DNA of 64,000 bases from Muribaculaceae bacterium (GTDB lineage Bacteria; Bacteroidota; Bacteroidia; Bacteroidales; Muribaculaceae): the NCBI GenBank assembly GCA_017557625.1, contig JAFYYG010000026.1, positions 47,674-111,673 on the forward strand, read 5' to 3'. Positions 14,364 to 23,543 of the stretch are shown here, piece by piece. A program made the translations under genes and the position numbers. The notes below the pieces were generated by a model. It was not told where the DNA came from, did no database searches, and worked only from the letters and a program-made list of their open reading frames with translations. Within the stretch, counting starts at the first letter, position 1. Each line of letters opens with the position of its first letter.

Positions 14364-15704
14364 TTAGAAGGTGAACTGCACGCGTGCCTGGCCAACGTGG
14401 AAGTTCTTGTCGTAGGGCAAGAAGTCCTTCTGGAGCTTGTGGTAGGTGTAGTCAAACATCATTTGAACATACTTGTTGAAGGAGTAGTTAATACCGAATG
14501 TGAAAGAGTTCACTTTACCACCACCCACACTGCTGCTGGCGTATGGCCAGTCCTCCATGTAGCCGTTGGGATAGTACTGGTTGCGGCCTACTGCATAGTA
14601 CTCGCCGTCGTTCACGTCGTTGAGGTTAGTGTAGTTATAGCGTGCCACAATTTCAAGAGCCTTGCCACTTAGACCACCCAATAGACCCTCGCTGAGGTTG
14701 TACTTGTATGGGTTGCCAAAGATAAGGAAACCTGCCTCTACATATCCGCCGTGGAAGCTGTCGCTGCGCAGTGGGTTGGCAGCAAGCCACCAGTCATAAG
14801 AACCCCAAGTGTCGATGTTGTTGTTGCTAGCCTCCCACAGGGTGTTGCTGTCGCGTTTCTTGTTGGTGTGCTTGTACATGTACTCGCCACGCAGGAAGAA
14901 GCGGTTGTTGTGGTAGAGCAACTCAGCACCAAGGTCAACACTGTTGTCAATCCAGGGAAGTTCGCAAGAAACGAACTGGTCATCCTCGTCAACATAGGTC
15001 TCAAGGCTTTGGCCCAGATAGAGGGTCTTTTTAAGAACGTTGTTGGTGGTCACGCCACCGCCAAAGCGCTCATAGCGTGCGTTAAAACCAATGTGGAGGG
15101 TCTGGTTGTCGTCGATGATTGGGCGAACCAAGTAGCGACCGGCGACTGTGATGCCGTTGAAGCCCGACTCGATCTTGTTGTAGGCATTCTCGGTGAATAC
15201 ACCTTGATAAGCCATAAATTTCTCGCTGTTGTACTTATAGCTGATACCTAGCTCACGGCCTTCACCTAGAGCGTTGGAGCTTCCAGGACGAGAAATGAAG
15301 TGGTAACTACCTAGTGAGGTGTTGCGCGCCATTGTTCCGGCTGGATCGTTGTAGTAACCTACCTTGATTGAATGGGCGTCGCCATTCTCGGCATGTTTGG
15401 TGTACTGCAGGAAGATGTTCTTCTGAGCGAATTTTCCCTTGCCAAAGCCAAAGTCGGCATAGAAATACCAGTCTTTGTAGCTCATTGATGTGCGGATGCG
15501 TGCATCGGTGATGGCTGCACCGCTCTGCAATGGAGTGAAGTCGGAGTTGTAGTAAGCCGCATCGGCCATCATGCGCGCACCGATTGTGAAGTGCACGTCC
15601 TTCTCGTTGTTGTCAACCTTTAATGTTGGATCAGTGTCGAAATCCTGTGCGTTGGCAGCGAACGCAAAAATCGCCAAAGCAAAGATTAAAAAATATTTTT
15701 TCAT
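14364..15704 (-). CDS. Outer-membrane porin, phosphate-selective OprO/P-like
   Basis: A 446-residue outer-membrane beta-barrel. The signal peptide MKKYFLIFALAIFAFAANAQ is followed by alternating aromatic/polar strands (VHFTIGARMMADAAYY, WYFYADFGFGKGKF) and ends in a phenylalanine (VGQARVQFTF), a barrel signal. The family resembles phosphate-selective porins O/P. It is last in the glp operon, 73 bases after the phosphodiesterase. The setting suggests it lets phosphorylated glycerol compounds (glycerophosphodiesters or glycerol-3-phosphate) cross the outer membrane; this substrate is inferred from context only. Confidence 0.8.
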   Translation of the reverse strand: MKKYFLIFALAIFAFAANAQDFDTDPTLKVDNNEKDVHFTIGARMMADAAYYNSDFTPLQSGAAITDARIRTSMSYKDWYFYADFGFGKGKFAQKNIFLQYTKHAENGDAHSIKVGYYNDPAGTMARNTSLGSYHFISRPGSSNALGEGRELGISYKYNSEKFMAYQGVFTENAYNKIESGFNGITVAGRYLVRPIIDDNQTLHIGFNARYERFGGGVTTNNVLKKTLYLGQSLETYVDEDDQFVSCELPWIDNSVDLGAELLYHNNRFFLRGEYMYKHTNKKRDSNTLWEASNNNIDTWGSYDWWLAANPLRSDSFHGGYVEAGFLIFGNPYKYNLSEGLLGGLSGKALEIVARYNYTNLNDVNDGEYYAVGRNQYYPNGYMEDWPYASSSVGGGKVNSFTFGINYSFNKYVQMMFDYTYHKLQKDFLPYDKNFHVGQARVQFTF

Positions 15705-15777
15705 ACCAATATATTTTCTTAAATGATTACTAAATAAACTCTTTAAATGCTTTATTCAACTGTATTTGACGATTTTA

Positions 15778-17475
15778 TCAATATCCCAGACGAACAAGGG
15801 TTGCCTCAACATCGGGAACAACAGAAGGCGCTTGAGAGTTGTCATACTTCTGACCAGGATGGAACGGGTTTGGAAGGTTGGCATTGCAACGGAAACCGTT
15901 CTCAATCATATAGCGCAGCGAGATCTCCGAGCGGTTGGTGAAGAATCCGTCCATGTAAACGGGCACGCTCTTGCTACCGGTGAAGTTGGTATAGGCGGTG
16001 GCGGGCACTGTGAGTTGCAGCACGTCGTCAAACATGGTGGTGTTGCCCTGTCCGTAGTAGTCGGTGTAGTAACCCATGTATTTCGACATTTGAGCGTAAG
16101 AGTCGAATGAGTATGGGTGGTTATACATGCCCGACTTGCGAATCATGTAGGCCTGCCAGGGTTGGTTCATTTCAGGATAGTTGTTAGGAGCACCACTGAT
16201 GGCTGGGCCAATGATGTGTGCGCCGTAATCCTGTCCATAGCGGATGAAGTCGGCATAACCTGTTGGGGTGTCATAAGCGATGTCGGTTGCGTAGGGGGGA
16301 TCGCTGATCCAAAGAAGGAAGCACATGGGCACTTTACCCTTGAATACGTCGTAAGCGCGATGCAGAGCGTCGAACGAGAAGGTTTGAAGGATTACCTTGC
16401 CGTTGGTGTTACCTACATTAACCTTGCCTGCTTTGTAGAACTGGGTGTCGCTTGATGGGTTGGTGATGATGTTCCATCCGCACTCGGCGAGCACGTTGTA
16501 AACACGCACCTCCATGTCTTTTGGATTGAGCCAGCTCTCTTTGAACTCAATGTAGATGCCGGGGCGGTTGCCTGTGTCCTGCTCGTCAGCTACATAAGCG
16601 TTGGCGAAATCATACTCCACGAAGTCCATGTACTTAGCGGCATAGCCATAAGACACGCTGGGGTCATCGCATTTCACAGTCTTCTTCTCGCTGTTGTAAA
16701 TCTGCTCAAGGGTCATGTTTTTGTATTTGTCCTTGATTCTGTAAGGAAGAATACGCACACCATTGGCATCGCGTTTCAGTTTCTTGCCTTCGGCAAAGGC
16801 AATCTGGTCTTGGATTGCCGACACATAGAGACCGTTGCTGTAAATCAGACCGTCTTTTGTGTCGTTGATTCGGCCAAGCTGAGTGGCGGCATAGGAGTCG
16901 CGTCCCTGCTCACGGGTATCGTTGGCGCGGTTGAACCATTCGCCGGAGTCAAGCATAAGAAGCTCGGCATAGTAGTACGACATGGTGTAGTAGGTACGGA
17001 AGTCGTTCACGTCGCGCTGATATTGAGCTTCAATATCGGCCTCGCTGAAGTGTTGACTGCCATCAGGATTCTTGAATGAGCGATAGAATGCCTTGCGGAT
17101 TTCGGTGGGAACATAGTCGGAGAACATGCTCTGGATGTTGGTAGTGCGCTTTACGTTCTCGTCATGGTTGGCAAGCACGATACCGTCTTTGGTAGCCTGC
17201 ATGTCACTCTCAAGGTAGTCGGCGCCCATCTCACGAGCCCAACGCCAAGATGCCTCGGTCTCTTCGGGGGTCCAATAGATTGAGCCGCGGTGTGCTGCAA
17301 CAGCATACAGGGGCACATAGTCACGCACCTTTGCCATCTCGGCAGACAGTTGAGAAACCTCAATTCTGCGGGCATCGGTGTTCTCATTGGTGAACTGCTG
17401 CTCTTCGGAGCAAGAAGTTGCCAGGGAAGCGAGCAATAAGCCAGCAACGCCTAATCTAATGAAATTTTTAATCAT
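15778..17475 (-). CDS. Glycerophosphodiester phosphodiesterase lipoprotein
   Basis: A 565-residue lipoprotein (lipobox ending at C22). The glycerophosphodiesterase active site is recognisable: H62 in AAHRGS, E89 and D91 in LESDMQ, and H104 in LANHDEN. Hydrolysis of glycerophosphodiesters from phospholipids gives glycerol-3-phosphate and an alcohol. It is longer than the usual GlpQ (about 350 residues), with an insertion of roughly 150 residues between the first catalytic block and the IYIEFKESWLNP strand, and a long C-terminal part. It sits between glpT and the porin, so its product would be imported by GlpT and oxidised by GlpABC. Confidence 0.88.
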   Translation of the reverse strand: MIKNFIRLGVAGLLLASLATSCSEEQQFTNENTDARRIEVSQLSAEMAKVRDYVPLYAVAAHRGSIYWTPEETEASWRWAREMGADYLESDMQATKDGIVLANHDENVKRTTNIQSMFSDYVPTEIRKAFYRSFKNPDGSQHFSEADIEAQYQRDVNDFRTYYTMSYYYAELLMLDSGEWFNRANDTREQGRDSYAATQLGRINDTKDGLIYSNGLYVSAIQDQIAFAEGKKLKRDANGVRILPYRIKDKYKNMTLEQIYNSEKKTVKCDDPSVSYGYAAKYMDFVEYDFANAYVADEQDTGNRPGIYIEFKESWLNPKDMEVRVYNVLAECGWNIITNPSSDTQFYKAGKVNVGNTNGKVILQTFSFDALHRAYDVFKGKVPMCFLLWISDPPYATDIAYDTPTGYADFIRYGQDYGAHIIGPAISGAPNNYPEMNQPWQAYMIRKSGMYNHPYSFDSYAQMSKYMGYYTDYYGQGNTTMFDDVLQLTVPATAYTNFTGSKSVPVYMDGFFTNRSEISLRYMIENGFRCNANLPNPFHPGQKYDNSQAPSVVPDVEATLVRLGY

Positions 17476-17517
17476 AAGTTTGATTGGTTTGTTGGTTAAT
17501 ATAAATATTAATTAGTG

Positions 17518-18954
17518 TTATTCTTCGGTTTTCTCTTCAATGTTCTCTTCTTTTTTTGGAAGGTGCTCGCCCTTGCGGTCGGCAACGAGGTATTGCTCCT
17601 CTTTATAAGTCAACGCCATGAAGAAGATTGCGAGAACGCAAGCTATCATTAGCAGGATAAATACCCATGACCATCCCCACTTGTCGGCAACAAAACCGAG
17701 CAATGAGTTGGCGAGCAAGAATGTACCGAGCACATATCCCATGAAACCGGTGAATCCTGCTGCTGTGCCTGCTGCATTCTTTGGCGCGAGGTCAAGAGCC
17801 TGAACACCGATAAGCATCACAGGACCGTAGATGAGGAAGCCAATAGCGATGAGACATCCCACTACTACCCACAGGTTGCCCAAGTTTTGCCAATAAATAA
17901 TAATTGCAATGATGATGAGAGCCATAAACAGCATAGTGGGCATCGCGCGACGGCCCTTGAACACCTTGTCGCTGAGCCAGCCGCAGAAGATGGTTCCCGG
18001 AATGGCTGCAAATTCGTAAGCAAAATAAGCCCATCCAGCACTCTTAATGTCAACGCCATGGTCGCTCAAGATGGTAGGAGCCCAGTCAAGGCATCCGTAG
18101 CGCACCATGTAGATGAATGAATTGGCGAAAGCAATGAACCACAAGAACTTGTTGGAGAGAACGATTTTGAAAATCTCCTTGATTTTCAGAGTTTGCTCAC
18201 TCTTCTTCTCATCGTAGTTCTTTGAAGCTGAGCCGCTCCACTTCTCAATAGATTGAAGCCCGCAAGATTGTGGGGTGTCACGAATGAGTACATAGGCGAT
18301 AATTGCAATAAGGACTGCAACGGCAGCGGGGAAGGCGTAGGTTCCTATTAGGAAGTACATCTTCTCGTCGTTGCCATAGAACCAGCTGCCGAACCAGATG
18401 GCGCCGTAGGCTGCCATTGGTCCTACGAGGGCGCCACCCACGTTGTGAGCGCAATTCCATACACTCATCCATGTGCCGCGTTCCTTAATTGAGAACCACC
18501 GTGTCATTACACGTCCGCACGGAGGCCAACCCATGCCGTTAAACCATCCAACGAGGAAGTTGAATACACCCATCAATAAGATTGCAAGTCCCTTTTGGTC
18601 CTTGAAAAAATGGATGGGGACAATCATGAACGCCATGGCTGCCGCCGAGAGAATCAATCCCAACGGCAGGAAGCGACGGGCATTGCTGCGGTCGCTGATA
18701 CTTGCCATCACAAATTTTGAGATACCGTAGGCAAGTGCGTTCATACCTAACACAGTACCCATCTCGCCCTTGGTGAAGCCAAAAGGCTCCAGCATGGGGA
18801 TTGCCATCGACAGGTTCTTTCTAACAAGATAGAAACCGGCGTATCCGATGAAGATACCGATGAACACCTGCCACCTTAGTCGGCGGTATTCGGCGTCGGC
18901 CTCAGGCCCTGTTCTTTCCGGCTTGAATGCCGGAGGAGCTAAAAATTTACCCAT
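17518..18954 (-). CDS. glpT: Glycerol-3-phosphate transporter (MFS, OPA family)
   Basis: A 478-residue inner-membrane antiporter with about 12 helices. The N-terminal family motif GYAGFYLVRKNLSMA, LGMNALAYGISKFVM, FNGMGWPPCGRVMTRWF and WNCAHNVGGALVGP are typical of GlpT/UhpT. The expected exchange is glycerol-3-phosphate in for phosphate out. A charged cytoplasmic tail rich in Lys and Glu closes the protein. Gaps to glpC (52 bases) and to the phosphodiesterase (42 bases) have no promoter or terminator, consistent with one operon. Confidence 0.93.
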   Translation of the reverse strand: MGKFLAPPAFKPERTGPEADAEYRRLRWQVFIGIFIGYAGFYLVRKNLSMAIPMLEPFGFTKGEMGTVLGMNALAYGISKFVMASISDRSNARRFLPLGLILSAAAMAFMIVPIHFFKDQKGLAILLMGVFNFLVGWFNGMGWPPCGRVMTRWFSIKERGTWMSVWNCAHNVGGALVGPMAAYGAIWFGSWFYGNDEKMYFLIGTYAFPAAVAVLIAIIAYVLIRDTPQSCGLQSIEKWSGSASKNYDEKKSEQTLKIKEIFKIVLSNKFLWFIAFANSFIYMVRYGCLDWAPTILSDHGVDIKSAGWAYFAYEFAAIPGTIFCGWLSDKVFKGRRAMPTMLFMALIIIAIIIYWQNLGNLWVVVGCLIAIGFLIYGPVMLIGVQALDLAPKNAAGTAAGFTGFMGYVLGTFLLANSLLGFVADKWGWSWVFILLMIACVLAIFFMALTYKEEQYLVADRKGEHLPKKEENIEEKTEE

Positions 18955-19006
18955 TTTGTTTAATAGATTAATTTTAAAAGGTTAATATTATATTTTTATT
19001 TCGCGA

Positions 19007-20263
19007 TTAGTCTAATTTGTTGAGTTTTCTTGTTGTTTCCACATCAAGCGCTTCGGCGATAATTGAGATGGGGTTCATCACAGGTGTCCCTGTTGACATC
19101 TCAATCTGCCACTTGCAGGTTTCACAGTCGGTTGCAACGCAGTCGGGGGTCACTTCCTTGATTTGGTCGAATAGCCCCTTGCCTATGGCTTGCGAGCGTT
19201 CGTAGTTCTCTTTCTTGAAGCCGTAAGTGCCGCTGATGCCGCAGCATTGCGACTCAAGCATCACGAAGTCGATGTCTGGAATCATGCGCAGCAGCCGTGT
19301 GCTGTAGGGTGCCCAGCCCATGCGTTCCATGTGGCATGCGCTGTGATAAGCAACACGTTTGTGGTAGTCCTCACGGAAAGCGAGTTTTATCTCTCCTTTC
19401 TCAATGAGTTGGAACAAGAATCGTGTGGCAAGGCTGATGCTGTCGCGCACGTCGTGGTTGTCTATGCCAAGCAGGTGGTCATACTCATCGCGCATGGTGA
19501 ATGTGCAGGTTGAGCTGGTGGTGAGCACTTGATGTCCCTTTGCGATGGCTTTGCGCATCGAGGTCATGTTAACCTCGCCTTGGCGCTTAGCCTGCTTGGG
19601 CATGCCGTTGGCGATAAGTGCCACGCCGCAGCATTTCTCCTTCTCAAGCAGGTGCACTCCGTATCCCACGGCGTTCATAACCTTGACAAAGTCCATGCCC
19701 AGTTGCGGGTAGTTATAGTTCACATAGCATCCGTGGAAGTAGCTCACGTGCTTGTTGAACTTCTCCTGCTCAGAGGCAGCGTTTTTCTTGAACCATGACT
19801 CAAACTTGCGGCTTGAGTAGTCGGGGAAAGTGCGGTGCTTGTCAATTGCCATCACCCCATGCAGCACGGCCTTCATGGGCTTGAGTTTGAGGATGGGGTT
19901 GGCGATAGCGGCGAATGGTGATGCCATAGTGCCCACAAAGTCGGTGTTGGCTAGCATCATATCGCGCAGTTTGGGGCGGTGGGTGTTGTACTTGATGCGT
20001 GCTGCCTGGATGATGTCGCCAATGTGCACATCATTTGGACACGCCACCTCGCATCGCTTGCAGTTGAGGCACATCTTGAGAGCATCGTCAAAGAACTCCT
20101 TGTTCTTCAAGCGATATCGCTCAGCGTCGGGACCCGCTTGCTTGGGTCCAGGATATTCGGGACTCACCGCCGATACTGGGCAATAGACGGTGCAGATAGA
20201 GCATTTCAAGCACTGTTCAAAGTTGTTGACGCTCACGTTTTGTGTCTGTGTTTCGTTTGCCAT
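19007..20263 (-). CDS. glpC: Anaerobic glycerol-3-phosphate dehydrogenase, iron-sulfur subunit C
   Basis: A 418-residue membrane-associated electron-transfer subunit. There are two 4Fe-4S motifs: C18-C21-C24-C28 (CLKCSICTVYCP) and C65-C68-C71-C75 (CLNCKRCEVACP). Two CCG domains follow (EKCCGVAL and SQCCGISGTYG), as in heterodisulfide-reductase-like subunits. It should pass electrons from GlpAB to menaquinone. It follows glpB by 11 bases. Confidence 0.93.
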   Translation of the reverse strand: MANETQTQNVSVNNFEQCLKCSICTVYCPVSAVSPEYPGPKQAGPDAERYRLKNKEFFDDALKMCLNCKRCEVACPNDVHIGDIIQAARIKYNTHRPKLRDMMLANTDFVGTMASPFAAIANPILKLKPMKAVLHGVMAIDKHRTFPDYSSRKFESWFKKNAASEQEKFNKHVSYFHGCYVNYNYPQLGMDFVKVMNAVGYGVHLLEKEKCCGVALIANGMPKQAKRQGEVNMTSMRKAIAKGHQVLTTSSTCTFTMRDEYDHLLGIDNHDVRDSISLATRFLFQLIEKGEIKLAFREDYHKRVAYHSACHMERMGWAPYSTRLLRMIPDIDFVMLESQCCGISGTYGFKKENYERSQAIGKGLFDQIKEVTPDCVATDCETCKWQIEMSTGTPVMNPISIIAEALDVETTRKLNKLD

Positions 20264-20274
20264 AATCGTCGGTG

Positions 20275-21519
20275 TTATTTGATGATGTTATTTGCTGCTT
20301 GTAATGCTGTGAGCATATCCACGCCCCCAGCGTCGAGGCGCTTGATGCTGTTGTGGCCGCTCAGTATGGAGCCGGCAGCATATAGATTGCTGATTGTCGT
20401 TCCGTTGCGCATGCAACGCAGGTTCTCGTCGGTTTTGACTCCCATTTCCATATAGGGCTGGGCATCGGTTACGTCGATTTTTGCCCAAGTCTTGCGGTCA
20501 AGGCCGAGATCGTCAACATCGACTCCTAAAGCAGTCTCGTACACATGGTTGTAGTCGGCTCTTAAGCCACGGCTCATGAACGAGCCTGTTGCGAGGATGA
20601 AATTGTCGGACTCGAGTGTTGTGCCGTCAAGTTTGGCGGTTTTCACACCCTTAAGGATGTTGTCTTCAAACAGACCTTCAGTCACTTGGTCGCCAGTGAA
20701 GAAAGTGCCGCCCAGGGCAGTGAAGCGTCTGCGCAGCATAGTCTGCATCCTCACGCCGGGAACCGATGGTGGCAGCGTGGCGACAAATTGTGCAGGAGTT
20801 TTTATGAGTTCGAGCAAATGTTTGCTGTTTTTATCATTTGTCATTCCCAGAACCGCTGGCAGCAGCACCATGTCATAGTCCTCGCCAGCGACGCTATTGA
20901 CCTGGTCGGCGAGTTTGGCAGTCAGGTCATTGTTTCCTATAACCTTTGCGATATTTGTGGCGCGCATCTCGGTGGGACTCTTGCGAAGTTCTTGGAGCTC
21001 TGGCAGGGTAACGGCTTTTATATCGACTTCTACGCCTTTGTCACGCAAACCTGCTGCAAGGAACTTGGTGGGGAAGTCAAGGTAGTTTACAATATTCACC
21101 AGTGCCACTTTGCGCCATGGCATCTGGTTGGGGTCTTCAACAGTAGCCATGCCTTCCATGCTCAACCACGTGGGCATCAACCCGCCTATGGGGGTGATGC
21201 GCCAGTGGTTGGATGTTGCATTGCCAGTAGTGGCGATTCCAGCTCTCTCGAGTAGTTGTTTCGCCATACCAGCCAAACTTGACACGTTTTCGAGTTTATT
21301 ATATGGATGTTTACTGTTTACTTCTTTAATGGCATCAAGGGGATTATAAATGTCGTTGCCCTTCTCGTCGCAACCTAATAGGTCGAGAGAGCCGCTGCCA
21401 AAGTGCAGTGAGCTTTGTCCCGCACTTACAAGAGCCACATCTTTACCTGCCTCGGCAAGTGCTATGCCTGCGGTGAGGCCACTCAGGCCTCCTCCTATTA
21501 TAATGATGTCAAATTTCAT
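20275..21519 (-). CDS. glpB: Anaerobic glycerol-3-phosphate dehydrogenase subunit B
   Basis: A 414-residue flavoprotein-like subunit. It opens with the Rossmann motif IIIGGGLSGLTAGIALAEAGKDVALV. The C-terminus has NGTTISNLYAAGSILSGHN, the second FAD-contact segment of the GlpB family. With GlpA it forms the soluble catalytic dimer that oxidises glycerol-3-phosphate to dihydroxyacetone phosphate anaerobically. Its start overlaps the glpA stop by 11 bases. Confidence 0.92.
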   Translation of the reverse strand: MKFDIIIIGGGLSGLTAGIALAEAGKDVALVSAGQSSLHFGSGSLDLLGCDEKGNDIYNPLDAIKEVNSKHPYNKLENVSSLAGMAKQLLERAGIATTGNATSNHWRITPIGGLMPTWLSMEGMATVEDPNQMPWRKVALVNIVNYLDFPTKFLAAGLRDKGVEVDIKAVTLPELQELRKSPTEMRATNIAKVIGNNDLTAKLADQVNSVAGEDYDMVLLPAVLGMTNDKNSKHLLELIKTPAQFVATLPPSVPGVRMQTMLRRRFTALGGTFFTGDQVTEGLFEDNILKGVKTAKLDGTTLESDNFILATGSFMSRGLRADYNHVYETALGVDVDDLGLDRKTWAKIDVTDAQPYMEMGVKTDENLRCMRNGTTISNLYAAGSILSGHNSIKRLDAGGVDMLTALQAANNIIK

Positions 21520-23134
21520 AGTATTCTATCCTCCTTTCATTGGCTAGTTTATCAACGCCCAAGAGACTTTGATATATTGTCGCGGTGAGTTGGGCTTCGG
21601 CAAGGTTGTCGCCCCAAGCCACTGGCTGCATGCCCTTCCAGCGCTCGTTGATGAAACCGTTGAGGTCGTTAATTGCTTTTTTTGCGCTCTTGTCATCGGT
21701 GCACATCACCCCTGCTGCACGGCAAGCGCAAAGCTCGCCTTGACAGGTGCCCATACCCACACGAGTGCGTCGGCGCAGATTGATTAGGTTGTGAACATGG
21801 AGCTTTGTGACTGCATATTTCACTTCACCTACACTCACGCCCTCGCATTCACACACCAGTGCGTCGCTAGCAGCTTCACCTCGTTCAATGGCGTCGTTGA
21901 GAGTTCCGTGCCGCCCTTGTGCCGCCTTTTGTGAGAAACTGAATCTTTTTGTCTCTTCCTTGGGCTCGCTTCCTGGCAGTGGAGTAGTGGCAGTCTCACA
22001 ACTCTTGTTGATGTTGAGTTTTTGGCAAACGAGATTTGTGACCTCTTCGGCCATAAGTCGGTAGGTCATCATCTTGCCGCCAGTAATGGTGATGAAGCCG
22101 GCAAGGCCGTCACGTTTCTCGTGGTCGAGAGTGACAATGCCGCGGCTGATGCTGCGTCCGCTTGGGTCATCGTCACTTGCCACCAGAGGCCTCACTCCGG
22201 CATATCCCCTAAGAATGCGTGTCGAACCCAGCGACGGAGCCAGTTTCATTCCCTCGGCGAGCAATTCTTCAACCTCTTCGGGGGTCACTCGCATGTCGTC
22301 ACATTCCTCAATGGGAATGCGTAAGCTGGTGGTGCCGATGACACAAACGGCATCGTCGGGAACTAGTATGTCGGCGTTGGCAGGCTTGCGGCAGCGATTT
22401 ATCACCATGTTATTGACGCGGTGTCCGAAAATCAGCAACGATCCTTTTGCTGGGAACATGTTAATTTTCACGCCAGCCATCTGTGCTATTACTGTTCCCC
22501 ATATGCCTGCAGCATTGACGGTGACAGTGGCATAGGCGTCAATGGTGTCTCCGTTGTGGTTGTTGCGCAGCTTCACGCCCGTCATTCTGTCTTGCTCGAT
22601 GATTACATCAATCACCTCGTGATAAACAAGAACCTCGGCGCCATGCAGCTGGGCGTCGAGAACATTGGCCATTGTGAGACGGAATGGATCGACCGATGCA
22701 TCGGGAACTTTCACTGCGCCTATGAGTTCGGGATTTACCGAAGGCTCCATGAGCATAGCCTGTTTCGGGTCTATTATTTCGGCTTTGATTCCCGCTTCGG
22801 TGCACTTCTGCACAAAAGTGGCTTGGAAATTGATGTCATCTTCGGGCAGGGTAATGAAGAGTCCGTCGGTTTCCTCAACGCAGTGCCGAGCGATTTTTCG
22901 CAGAATCATGTTCTCTTGAATACACTCTTTGGCACTCTCGTGGTCGGTGACGGCATATCGAGCGCCGCTGTGCATGAGGCCATGATTGCGTCCGGTGGCT
23001 CCCGTCGAGAAGTCATGCCTCTCAACCAGTAGCACTTTAAGGCCTCGCATGGCGCAATCGCGTGCTGTTCCTGCGCCTGTGATGCCTCCGCCAATCACAA
23101 TCACGTCGTAATGATTGTTGTTTACTGTAGTCAT
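21509..23134 (-). CDS. glpA: Anaerobic glycerol-3-phosphate dehydrogenase subunit A
   Basis: A 541-residue catalytic FAD subunit. The FAD motif is IVIGGGITGAGTARDCAMRG, with TGATGRNHGLMHSGARY shortly after. The C-terminal 100 residues are a BFD-like 2Fe-2S domain with CECEGVSVGEV and MGTCQGELCACRAAG. It is first gene of the operon glpA-glpB-glpC-glpT-phosphodiesterase-porin, divergent from a DeoR-type regulator with a 409-base shared control region. Confidence 0.94.
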   Translation of the reverse strand: MTTVNNNHYDVIVIGGGITGAGTARDCAMRGLKVLLVERHDFSTGATGRNHGLMHSGARYAVTDHESAKECIQENMILRKIARHCVEETDGLFITLPEDDINFQATFVQKCTEAGIKAEIIDPKQAMLMEPSVNPELIGAVKVPDASVDPFRLTMANVLDAQLHGAEVLVYHEVIDVIIEQDRMTGVKLRNNHNGDTIDAYATVTVNAAGIWGTVIAQMAGVKINMFPAKGSLLIFGHRVNNMVINRCRKPANADILVPDDAVCVIGTTSLRIPIEECDDMRVTPEEVEELLAEGMKLAPSLGSTRILRGYAGVRPLVASDDDPSGRSISRGIVTLDHEKRDGLAGFITITGGKMMTYRLMAEEVTNLVCQKLNINKSCETATTPLPGSEPKEETKRFSFSQKAAQGRHGTLNDAIERGEAASDALVCECEGVSVGEVKYAVTKLHVHNLINLRRRTRVGMGTCQGELCACRAAGVMCTDDKSAKKAINDLNGFINERWKGMQPVAWGDNLAEAQLTATIYQSLLGVDKLANERRIEYYEI

Positions 23135-23235
23135 TTATGTTTTCGTTATAATTGAAGTTGTTGATTTCCGTCAATGGATTGAGGGTTTCTTGTTTGTGGC
23201 GTAAACAATAAAAAATGGTCTTGTTGTGCGGGTAA

Positions 23236-23258
23236 AATGGTTTCGAAACGCAACCATT
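23236..23258. promoter_or_regulatory. Candidate GlpR operator at glpA
   Basis: A perfect palindrome GTTTCGAAAC (23240-23249) lies inside a larger dyad, AATGGTT (23236-23242) and AACCATT (23252-23258). It is about 15-35 bases downstream of the predicted glpA transcription start, a position suited to repression. The TTTCG core recurs near the glpA ATG (TTTTCGTT) and, as CGAAA, at the regulator's own promoter. Confidence 0.5.
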
Positions 23259-23275
23259 GTTGTTTTATTCCGCAA

Positions 23276-23306
23276 CAAAATTAGATAACTTTTTTTAAAT
23301 AGCAAA
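23276..23306 (-). promoter_or_regulatory. Promoter of the glp operon
   Basis: Minus strand: TTTG at 23306-23303, a 19-base spacer, and TAATTTTG at 23283-23276. The expected leader is about 130 nt before glpA. The rest of the 409-base intergenic region (23135-23543) is very AT-rich and holds no coding frame. Confidence 0.65.
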
Positions 23307-23457
23307 ATTTTTCACTACTTTTTTTCATAAAAAAGGCGTTTTTTTTCTCTCGGGCAGAAAAAATATGCTCTTAAGCAGTGTTTTTTGGCTTATTTGAACT
23401 ATAATTTGTCAATAAAATTCCGTAAAAAATATATATATTGAAAAAAATGCAAAAAAA

Positions 23458-23490
23458 TTTGTTTCTTTTATAAGATTATACTACTTTTGC
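23458..23490 (+). promoter_or_regulatory. Promoter of the DeoR-type regulator
   Basis: TTTG at 23458-23461, a 20-base spacer, and TACTTTTG at 23482-23489. The leader to the ATG at 23544 would be about 50 nt. Confidence 0.7.
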
Positions 23491-23510
23491 AACGAAACTA
23501 AAACGAAAGT
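23491..23510. promoter_or_regulatory. Candidate GlpR operator at the regulator promoter
   Basis: Two direct copies of AACGAAA (AACGAAACTA and AACGAAAGTA), 11 bases apart, directly follow the -7 box and cover the likely transcription start. The CGAAA core matches the palindrome at the glpA promoter, so the regulator may control itself. Confidence 0.45.
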
Positions 23511-23543
23511 ATAGCCCTCACCTTATATAATTTATATAAAGTC

